DNA from: Candidatus Beckwithbacteria bacterium
Lineage (GTDB): Bacteria > Patescibacteriota > Microgenomatia > UBA1400 > UBA1449
Length of the DNA: 18,165 nucleotides
Direction of reading: 5' to 3'
NCBI GenBank assembly: GCA_012798485.1
Contig: JAAZND010000094.1
Span: 1 to 18,165, forward strand
A program made the translations under genes and the position numbers. Below, one piece after another: positions 1 to 5,321 of the stretch (the stretch's first letter is position 1; each line of letters begins with the position of its first letter). The notes beneath the pieces are model-generated. The model did no database searches and was not told where the DNA came from. It saw nothing but the letters and a program-made list of their open reading frames with translations.

Positions 1-96
1 AGTTGCTTCAATATCTAACGCAAAATATCTAAGTAATTGTCTAAATTTTTGCTCCGAAATATGCGCAAGTTTCTTATATCTATTTTTATTTGTCAT
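1..96 (-). CDS. IS1595-family transposase, N-terminal fragment cut by window edge
   Basis: Reading leftwards from an ATG at 96-94 there is an open frame of 32 codons that leaves the window. The peptide starts MTNKNRYKKLAHISEQKF and continues with an RQLLRYFALDIEAT-like helix. This resembles the N-terminus of IS1595-type (ISXO2-like) transposases, which begin with a short basic segment and a helix-turn-helix region, normally followed by a zinc ribbon and a DDE/N catalytic core. Only the first part is visible, so activity cannot be judged. An upstream stretch around 122-143, containing GGTTAAACTAGTCATGA, may be the terminal inverted repeat, because CTAGTCA-like motifs occur at ends of this family; the other end lies outside the window. 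The gene is divergent from recA. The family call rests on recognising 32 residues and is moderate. Confidence 0.6.
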   Translation of the reverse strand, partial: MTNKNRYKKLAHISEQKFRQLLRYFALDIEAT

Positions 97-121
97 GACT
101 TGATTTTATACCGTTTTTATA

Positions 122-143
122 TGGTTAAACTAGTCATGAACTT
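122..143. repeat. Possible terminal inverted repeat of the IS1595-like element
   Basis: The segment TGGTTAAACTAGTCATGAAC lies 25-45 bp upstream of the transposase start, where the end of such an element would be expected. A related stretch, TGTCATGACTTG, occurs at 91-102. The partner end lies beyond position 1, so neither the repeat nor a target-site duplication can be confirmed. Confidence 0.25.
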
Positions 144-250
144 AAAATAAAATATCTATTTTGATCTAGATTGTTTTATTGTCTAAAGTTTTAATTTGTG
201 TTTAACTGACCTCAATTATTATTATAAGTTAAAATAAAAGAGGAGTTATT

Positions 251-1336
251 ATGGCAAAAAAAACGCAAAATCAGATACCAGAACCAACAAAAATAGATGA
301 CAAAAAGCAAAGATTAGAGGCTGTAAAAATTGCTATGCAACAGATCGAAAAGGAATATGGGAAAGGTTCGATTATGAGACTAGGAGAATCCAAAAAAATT
401 TCCAAGTCCGAAGTTATCCCTACAGGTTCAATTGCTTTGGATTTAGCCTTAGGAATCGGTGGTTTACCAAAAGGAAGAATTGTTGAAGTTTATGGACCAG
501 AGGCTTCTGGGAAAACTAGTTTATGTCTTCATGTGATTGCTGAAGCCCAAAAAAGAGGTTTGACAGCTGCTTTTATTGATGCTGAACACGCACTTGATCC
601 AATCAGAGCAGGAATTATTGGAGTAAATCTTGATGAGTTGATTATTTCTCAGCCAGATACTGGAGAACAGGCCTTAGAAATTGTGGAGACTTTAGTGCGT
701 AGTGGTGGAGTTGATGTGGTGGTGGTTGATAGTGTAGCTGCACTTGTCCCAAGAGCAGAAATAGAAGGTGAAATGGGAGATGCAGTCATGGGTATGCAGG
801 CAAGGTTGATGTCTCAGGCTATGCGCAAACTTACAGGCGCAACTCAAAAGAGCAATACTTTGCTTATTTTTACCAATCAGATTCGTATGAAAATTGGCGT
901 GATGTTTGGTAACCCGGAAACAACAACAGGAGGTCAGGCTCTTAAATTTTACTCATCTATCAGAATTGATTTTCGCAGAATTGCCAATATTACTCAAAAA
1001 GAAGTGGTGATTGGGTCAAGACATAGAGCTAAAGTGGTCAAAAATAAACTGGCTCCTCCATTTAGGATTGCCGAGTTTGATATCATGAATGATGAAGGAA
1101 TTTCCAAAGCTTCAGGGATTATTGATGTTGCTACAGAATTTGAGGTTTTAGAAAAATCAGGGGCTTTTTATAAATATAATGGGCAAACTTTAGCTCAGGG
1201 CAAAGAAGCTTTAAAAGTAATTCTCAAAGAAAAACCAGAACTTTTAAAGGAAATAGAAGATAAAGTTTGGGAAGCGGTGAAGACAGGGAAGGAAGTACCA
1301 GTAGAAGTTGGTGAGCAAAGTGATAGCGAAGAATAG
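251..1336 (+). CDS. recA: RecA recombinase
   Basis: Full-length RecA of 361 residues, the ATP-dependent strand-exchange protein of homologous recombination and, where present, the SOS co-protease. Visible motifs: Walker A GPEASGKTS at residues 82-90, the catalytic glutamate in IDAEHALD (E112), Walker B VVVVDSVAAL ending near residue 164, loop L1 (about 172-180), and loop L2 from TNQIRMKIG to NPETTTGGQALK (about 208-232). The N-terminus carries about 20 extra charged residues and the C-terminus is acidic (EEVGEQSDSEE-like), as is usual. There is no intein. The start is supported by a strong Shine-Dalgarno AGAGGAG 6-7 nt upstream, one of only three in this window. A strong terminator follows the stop, then recX. 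I see no convincing LexA-type operator in 150-250. Confidence 0.98.
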   Translation: MAKKTQNQIPEPTKIDDKKQRLEAVKIAMQQIEKEYGKGSIMRLGESKKISKSEVIPTGSIALDLALGIGGLPKGRIVEVYGPEASGKTSLCLHVIAEAQKRGLTAAFIDAEHALDPIRAGIIGVNLDELIISQPDTGEQALEIVETLVRSGGVDVVVVDSVAALVPRAEIEGEMGDAVMGMQARLMSQAMRKLTGATQKSNTLLIFTNQIRMKIGVMFGNPETTTGGQALKFYSSIRIDFRRIANITQKEVVIGSRHRAKVVKNKLAPPFRIAEFDIMNDEGISKASGIIDVATEFEVLEKSGAFYKYNGQTLAQGKEALKVILKEKPELLKEIEDKVWEAVKTGKEVPVEVGEQSDSEE

Positions 1337-1340
1337 TTTT

Positions 1341-1374
1341 AAAGGGCAGCCTTAGCTGCCCTTTTCTTTTTTTT
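1341..1374 (+). terminator. Rho-independent terminator between recA and recX
   Basis: Perfect 10-bp stem AAAGGGCAGC / GCTGCCCTTT with a CTTA loop, followed by a 13-nt T-rich tract (one C). The tract ends at 1374 and the recX ATG starts at 1375, so recX can only be transcribed by read-through of this hairpin or from a promoter inside recA. Confidence 0.92.
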
Positions 1375-2043
1375 ATGGCACAAATTACCAAACTTATTAT
1401 TCAAGGTAATAAAAAACGAGTTAATGTTTATCTTGATGGACTTTATTCTTTCTCTTTGCCTTTGGATTTTATTGCTAAATTTCATTTAAAGACTGGTGCC
1501 ATTTTGGATAGTTTGACCCAAGAAAAAATTTTAAAAAATGCTTTATATTTTGATTTATATAATGACGCTTTATGGCAAATTAGTATTAGGCTGCGTTCCC
1601 AAAAAGAAGTTGAAGCTTATTTAATTAATCGAACTGAAAATTTACTTAAAAAATATAATCTTAAAACAAATGATTTAACCACTTTAATTAATAAAACTGT
1701 AGAAAAATTAATACAAAATAAATATTTGGATGATGAAAAATTTGCTAAAGAGTATGTTTATCAACGAGTTAATTATCGTCAGAAAGGGAAAAGAGTTATT
1801 AGGTTAGAACTTTTACAGAAAGGCATAGATGAAGCAATCATTGAGAAGGTTTTAGCTACCAGTTTTACAGATGAAAATAAAAGGAATATTCAAGATCTCA
1901 TTGCCAAAATTGATAAACAAACAAGTTATCGCCATTATGATAATAGTAAAAAAAGAAAAATCTTTAGTAGCAGGTTAATTTCTCGAGGTTTTTCTTGGGA
2001 TGAAATCAAGAATCAAATTGACGAATATTTAAATAAAGAGTAG
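1375..2043 (+). CDS. recX: Regulatory protein RecX
   Basis: 222-residue RecX, a small helical protein that binds RecA filaments and limits RecA activity. The N-terminus (MAQITKLIIQGNKKRVNVYLDGLYSFSL) has the beta-rich leader seen in Firmicute-type RecX. It is followed by the first helical-repeat signature, ALWQISIRLRSQKEVEAYL (about residues 63-81), a second repeat around YLDDEKFAKEYVYQRVNYRQKGKRVIRLEL (about 117-146), and a third near the C-terminus (ISRGFSWDEIKNQI). The start at 1375 fits the family N-terminus, but it has no Shine-Dalgarno and directly abuts the T-tract of the recA terminator. This suggests expression at a fixed low fraction of recA through read-through. Confidence 0.9.
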   Translation: MAQITKLIIQGNKKRVNVYLDGLYSFSLPLDFIAKFHLKTGAILDSLTQEKILKNALYFDLYNDALWQISIRLRSQKEVEAYLINRTENLLKKYNLKTNDLTTLINKTVEKLIQNKYLDDEKFAKEYVYQRVNYRQKGKRVIRLELLQKGIDEAIIEKVLATSFTDENKRNIQDLIAKIDKQTSYRHYDNSKKRKIFSSRLISRGFSWDEIKNQIDEYLNKE

Positions 2044-2418
2044 AATTAAGCTGTTGATTTTTATAAAATTATTAAAACAAATAATTTTTGCTCAAACACA
2101 AGAAGTGATTATTGACAGATAAAAATATAGAAATAAAGGAAATAAAAATGTTTAATAATAGCATTAATCTTAATAATAGCATTCTAAATCTAAACATTAA
2201 CAACCTGTAAAATAGTTGTCCTTTTTAATTTGTCGACCTTCATTTCTTAATTTATATTTGCTAGCAATAAATTTATTTAAATTATTAGGAGACTTGATAA
2301 GGCTCCATGCAGAGTTTATGAAAAGTTTTTTTTCTTATTGCTATCATATAGTTTTTTTAATAATTAATTTTTTTAAAAATTATTATGATCTTGCATTAAC
2401 CTTATCAAATAAATCTTT
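2044..2418. other. 375-bp AT-rich gap between recX and rny
   Basis: No conventional gene is visible. It holds a possible 20-codon ORF (2148-2210), a perfect TTGACA hexamer at 2112-2117 without a well-spaced -10, and an A/T-only inverted repeat TAATAATT / AATTATTA at 2358-2385 ahead of rny. A TTGCAT at 2391-2396 lies near the rny start, but no -10 is well placed. The rny promoter must lie here, since no terminator-free route from recX is certain, but I cannot assign it. Confidence 0.5.
2148..2210 (+). CDS. Possible 20-residue Asn-rich peptide
   Basis: ATG-to-TAA ORF encoding MFNNSINLNNSILNLNINNL, preceded at about 7 nt by AAAGGA, a credible ribosome site in a window where such sites are rare. 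The DNA contains a 14-bp direct repeat, TTAATAATAGCATT, at 2152-2165 and 2170-2183 (18-bp period). This gives a six-residue repeat (FNNSIN / LNNSIL). It could equally be random AT-rich sequence with a tandem duplication. I know of no family match. Confidence 0.2.
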   Translation: MFNNSINLNNSILNLNINNL

Positions 2419-3969
2419 ATGTCTTTTTTACAGAAACTTAGCCTTATCTTCTCTGGGAAGTCACAAACAGCTCACGAAGAACTGGTAAACCCCCAAGAAA
2501 AAAAACAAGAAAAAAAGCAACAAGTTCCCTCTCAAAGAATTTCTGCTAAAGATCAGGAATTGATTAAACAGCAGATTTTAGAATCTAAAGCTCAAGCTCG
2601 AGAAATTATCATTGAGGCTAAAGATGAAGCTTTTAAAATCAAACAACAAGCTCAACAAGAAGCAGATGAAAAAAGAAAAGAAGTGGATAAATTACAGCAA
2701 GAACTTTATAAATCCCAAGCTGAAATTGATAGAACACGTGGCATTTTGGAAGAAAGATCTAGATCTCAGGAAGAAAAAAACAAAGAGTTGGAAGAAAAAT
2801 TTAAAGAAGTGGAAAAAATTAAAGAAGAACAGATTGATAAATTGCAAAGAGTTGCTTCTCTGACTCGTGATGAAGCCAGAAAATTAATTTTAGAAGCGAC
2901 CGAAAAGAAACTCAAAAATGAAATGGGAAGAATGATTAAGGAGGCTGAAGAAGAAGCAAAACAAACGGCTGATGAAAAAGCTAAAGAAATTTTAGTTGAT
3001 GCGATGTTTCATGGAGCAATTGATTATGTGCCGGAATATACTGTCTCGGTAGTAAAAATTGATGATGAAGAAATTAAAGGTAGAGTGATTGGAAAAGAAG
3101 GGAGAAATATTCGCACCTTTGAAAAAGCAACTGGAGTTGATGTTGATCTTGATGAGGAAAACGTGATTCGTTTGTCAAGCTATGACTCTGTCAGAAGAGA
3201 AGTGGCTAGAGTATCTCTAGAAAATCTTATCAAAGATGGCAGAATTCAACCGGCTAGAATCGAAGAAGTGGTGGAAAAAACTACTAAGGAAATTGAAAAA
3301 ATTACGACTAAAGCTGGGGAAGATTTATGTCATAGAGTAAAAGTTTATAATTTACCTTTAGAAATTGTCCAGACTTTAGGTAAGTTTAAATATCGTTACT
3401 CTTACGGACAAAATTTAATTGCTCATACTTTGGAAGTGACTAAAATAGGTGTAGCTTTAGCAAGTGAAGTGGGGGCAAATGTCAATGTCGTAAGACTTGG
3501 TTGCTTACTCCATGATATTGGTAAAGTCATGGCTGATGAGGAAGGAACACATATTCAAGTGGGAGTGGATTTTCTTAAAAGACATAAAATTCCTCAAGCT
3601 GTAATAGATGCTGTAGCTCAACATCATGAAGATGAAGATTTTAGTTCAATCGAATCTATTTTAGTTTATGTGGCTGATGCTATCTCAGGTGCTAGACCTG
3701 GCGCGAGATACGGCGACTATGAAGGCTTTGTCAAAAGAATGTCAGAACTTGAAGAAGCTGCCAAGAGGTTTGGCGGGGTTAGGAGAGCTTATGCTATTCA
3801 AGCTGGAAGAGAAGTAAGAGTGATTATTGATCCAGAAGAAAGAGATGATGCTGCAACTTATAAATTAGCAAGTGATATCAGAGACAAAATTAAAAAGGAA
3901 TTAACTTATCCTGGGAGTGTTAAGGTGACAGTGATTAGAGAGCTGAGAGCCTCTGAGATTGCAAATTAA
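2419..3969 (+). CDS. rny: Ribonuclease Y (endoribonuclease, KH-HD protein) lacking a clear N-terminal membrane helix
   Basis: 516-residue RNase Y, the endoribonuclease that starts mRNA decay in many bacteria. Domain order: N-terminal 25 residues, a long charged coiled coil (about 40-190), a KH RNA-binding domain with GRVIGKEGRNIRTFE from residue 221, and an HD metal-dependent phosphohydrolase domain with HDIGK at 365-369 and an AHTLE histidine upstream. The C-terminal RNase Y signature (GARPGARYGDYEGFVKR, IQAGREVRVI, YPGSVKVTVIRE) is complete. Family members normally begin with a hydrophobic transmembrane helix; here the start (MSFLQKLSLIFSGKSQ) is short and only weakly hydrophobic, so the enzyme may be soluble or held by an amphipathic helix. 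An in-frame stop at 2410-2412 rules out a longer N-terminus. No Shine-Dalgarno is present. A terminator follows. Confidence 0.95.
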   Translation: MSFLQKLSLIFSGKSQTAHEELVNPQEKKQEKKQQVPSQRISAKDQELIKQQILESKAQAREIIIEAKDEAFKIKQQAQQEADEKRKEVDKLQQELYKSQAEIDRTRGILEERSRSQEEKNKELEEKFKEVEKIKEEQIDKLQRVASLTRDEARKLILEATEKKLKNEMGRMIKEAEEEAKQTADEKAKEILVDAMFHGAIDYVPEYTVSVVKIDDEEIKGRVIGKEGRNIRTFEKATGVDVDLDEENVIRLSSYDSVRREVARVSLENLIKDGRIQPARIEEVVEKTTKEIEKITTKAGEDLCHRVKVYNLPLEIVQTLGKFKYRYSYGQNLIAHTLEVTKIGVALASEVGANVNVVRLGCLLHDIGKVMADEEGTHIQVGVDFLKRHKIPQAVIDAVAQHHEDEDFSSIESILVYVADAISGARPGARYGDYEGFVKRMSELEEAAKRFGGVRRAYAIQAGREVRVIIDPEERDDAATYKLASDIRDKIKKELTYPGSVKVTVIRELRASEIAN

Positions 3970-3983
3970 CTAGGTTTTTAAAG

Positions 3984-4017
3984 AAAAAGGAGTGAAATTT
4001 ATTTTCACTCCTTTTTT
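3984..4017 (+). terminator. Rho-independent terminator after rny
   Basis: Stem AAAAAGGAGTGAAA / TTTCACTCCTTTTT with a 5-nt loop, ending in a run of T. It lies 14 bp after the rny stop. Confidence 0.92.
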
Positions 4018-4143
4018 GTTTATTATATAAACTTTAATTTCAAAACTGCTTCTTGCAATATTAAAAATTAAAAGGTATATTTCACTAGAATAAAAAAGAA
4101 AGTGCTGAAATTTCAGTTAATAATTATTAAAAATTCAATTTGT

Positions 4144-4197
4144 CTTTATATATAAAGAAGAATATTTTGAAAAAGCATAATTTCTTTATTTATAAAG
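4144..4197 (+). promoter_or_regulatory. HU promoter with two near-identical 14-bp palindromes
   Basis: CTTTATATATAAAG (4144-4157) and CTTTATTTATAAAG (4184-4197) are 14-bp palindromes differing at one base and spaced 40 bp start to start. The second contains the likely -10, TATAAA (4191-4196), which sits 18 bp after TTGAAA (4167-4172). This predicts a start near 4203 and a leader of only about 6 nt before the HU ATG at 4209. Paired operators overlapping a -10 suggest autoregulation or another repressor. The first copy could instead be a second -10 region (TATATA). Confidence 0.5.
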
Positions 4198-4208
4198 CAA
4201 AGAAAACA

Positions 4209-4481
4209 ATGACAAAATCTGACATCATTGAAGTCGTAGCTAAAGAAGCTAATATCACCAAAAAAGCTGCCAGAGAAATTATTGATGCTTTTCTAAGCGA
4301 AGTTATTAGAAACCTCAAAAAAGGTGAAAAAGTAGTTGTTTCTGGATTTGGTACTTTTAAAGTCACTAAAGTTAAAGATAAAAAAGGTAGAAATCCTCAG
4401 ACTGGTAAAGATTTAGTAATCAAAGGTCATAAAGCTGTCAGATTCTTAGTTTCTAAATCTTTGAAAAAAGAAGTTAAATAG
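4209..4481 (+). CDS. hup: HU-family DNA-binding protein
   Basis: 90-residue HU/IHF-type nucleoid protein that bends and compacts DNA as a dimer. The sequence MTKSDIIEVVAKEANITKK forms the helical N-terminus. The family signature runs through VVVSGFGTFKVTKV and GRNPQTGKDL, including the conserved proline at the tip of the DNA-inserting arm. The C-terminus is the usual basic helix. An open frame extends upstream to 4140 but encodes nothing HU-like; the ATG at 4209 gives the standard length. No Shine-Dalgarno is present. It lies behind its own predicted promoter and is followed by a strong terminator, so it is probably monocistronic. Which HU/IHF subtype it is cannot be told from sequence alone. 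Confidence 0.95.
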   Translation: MTKSDIIEVVAKEANITKKAAREIIDAFLSEVIRNLKKGEKVVVSGFGTFKVTKVKDKKGRNPQTGKDLVIKGHKAVRFLVSKSLKKEVK

Positions 4482-4498
4482 TCTTTGTAGAAAAATTA

Positions 4499-4536
4499 AG
4501 CCCAATTTCTTAAAACTTTAAGAAATTGGGCTTTTT
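4499..4536 (+). terminator. Rho-independent terminator after HU, overlapping the next promoter
   Basis: Perfect stem of at least 14 bp (AGCCCAATTTCTTA / TAAGAAATTGGGCT) plus TTTTT. The T-run leads directly into the extended -10 of the next gene (4536-4544). Confidence 0.93.
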
Positions 4537-4544
4537 GCTATAAT
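4536..4544 (+). promoter_or_regulatory. Extended -10 promoter predicting a leaderless transcript
   Basis: TGCTATAAT has the TGn extension and a consensus -10 (4539-4544). Exactly 6 nt separate it from the GTG at 4551, so the expected transcription start is the start codon itself. The -35 region falls in the loop and descending arm of the terminator and is weak (TTTAAG), consistent with reliance on the extended -10. Confidence 0.65.
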
Positions 4545-4550
4545 AAAGCC

Positions 4551-4859
4551 GTGAAACAAACTCAAAATAAAGCAGGTCAGAATCAATTAGAAAAAAAAGC
4601 TAAAAAAGAGATTAATCAAGTTTTTGCTCAAGTAGCTAAAATCCTTGAATTTGAAGAAAATAAAGAAACGAAACAGAAAATGCTTTTTGAATATCTAAGT
4701 CTTGTGCATGATGCTCCCAAGTTATTATCTCAGGCCTGGAAAATCAGTTCTATCTATAAAATTAATAATGAGAGCGTGAGCGATGATTTTATTAAAATCT
4801 ATCTAAAATTTGAGAAAATTAAAAAAAGACTAAAAAAAGAAATTAAACAACAGCATTAA
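4551..4859 (+). CDS. Small hypothetical protein, helical and basic
   Basis: 102 residues starting at GTG. I do not recognise the family. The protein is lysine- and glutamate-rich, appears all-helical, and has no membrane segment or cysteines. A central part (VFAQVAKILEFEENKETKQKM and LSLVHDAPKLLSQAWKISS) is less charged and could be a small folded core between two basic ends. The start is fixed by the preceding terminator and by a consensus -10 placed 6 nt upstream, predicting a leaderless mRNA. The stop (4857-4859) lies only 5 nt before the DUF167 ATG, so both are probably co-transcribed. It is reported as a gene because promoter, start, length and coupling agree, not by homology. Confidence 0.7.
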   Translation: MKQTQNKAGQNQLEKKAKKEINQVFAQVAKILEFEENKETKQKMLFEYLSLVHDAPKLLSQAWKISSIYKINNESVSDDFIKIYLKFEKIKKRLKKEIKQQH

Positions 4860-4864
4860 TCTTG

Positions 4865-5086
4865 ATGAAAATTTTTGTTAAAGTCTCTGCTAAAGCTAAG
4901 AAAAATTCCATTGAAGCTACAACTCTTGATCATTTTAAGATTTATACAAGTGCCCCTAAAGAAAAAGGAAAAGCGAATAAGGCAGTTGTTAAACTTTTAG
5001 CCTTGTATTTTAAAGTTAAGCCCAATCACATTTTTTTGTTATCGGGAGAAACTTCAGCTTATAAAATTTTTGAAATCAAGAACTAA
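4865..5086 (+). CDS. DUF167 (YggU-family) protein
   Basis: 73 residues from the ATG at 4865; a TTG at 4862 would add one residue but is less likely. The family pattern is clear: an opening beta strand with basic residues (MKIFVKVSAKAKKNSIE), then the core APKEKGKANKAVVKLLALYF and IFLLSGETSAYKIFEI. DUF167 proteins are small alpha/beta proteins of unknown biochemical role found in many bacteria and archaea. No Shine-Dalgarno is visible, so translation is probably coupled to the upstream gene, whose stop is 5 nt away. Downstream is a convergent gap shared with valS. Confidence 0.85.
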   Translation: MKIFVKVSAKAKKNSIEATTLDHFKIYTSAPKEKGKANKAVVKLLALYFKVKPNHIFLLSGETSAYKIFEIKN

Positions 5087-5165
5087 TTTCTCTTTAAAAC
5101 TAATTAGATTCCTAAGAGTTTTTTAATTCTTTCTGAATATTGATCCACATCTTTTTAGAGGATAT

Positions 5166-5202
5166 TTTTTCCAAACATGAATCTAAGTCATGTTTGGAAA
5201 AA
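5166..5202. terminator. Long inverted repeat in the convergent gap, possible bidirectional terminator
   Basis: Perfect 15-bp stem TTTTTCCAAACATGA / TCATGTTTGGAAAAA with a 7-nt loop, between DUF167 (+) and valS (-). Read on either strand the stem ends in a short T/A run, so it could end transcription in both directions, though the T-tracts are only five long. A second, weaker repeat, ATTAGTT / AACTAAT (5221-5227 / 5236-5242), lies beside it. Confidence 0.6.
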
Positions 5203-5321
5203 TCTTATTAATTTTTTTTGATTAGTTTTTTCTTTAACTAATTTGAAGTTTTTACTCCACTTAAAAACAACTTCACCTAGGTCGAAATAGATAAATTTGA
5301 TTTGAGAATTAATAAAAATTT

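Noticed and set aside
150..250. Possible LexA/SOS box and promoter before recA
   Set aside because: TTGTGT, TTAACT, TATTAT and TATAAG are present, but no pair has good spacing and no palindromic SOS-type operator is visible.
2216..2488. 90-codon open frame overlapping the rny start
   Set aside because: Starts at TTG without a ribosome site, has no recognisable pattern, and its last 70 bases overlap the well-supported N-terminus of RNase Y in another frame.
4140..4208. Longer HU start giving 113 residues
   Set aside because: The extra 23 residues are not HU-like and overlap the predicted promoter and palindromes; the 90-residue form from 4209 matches the family.
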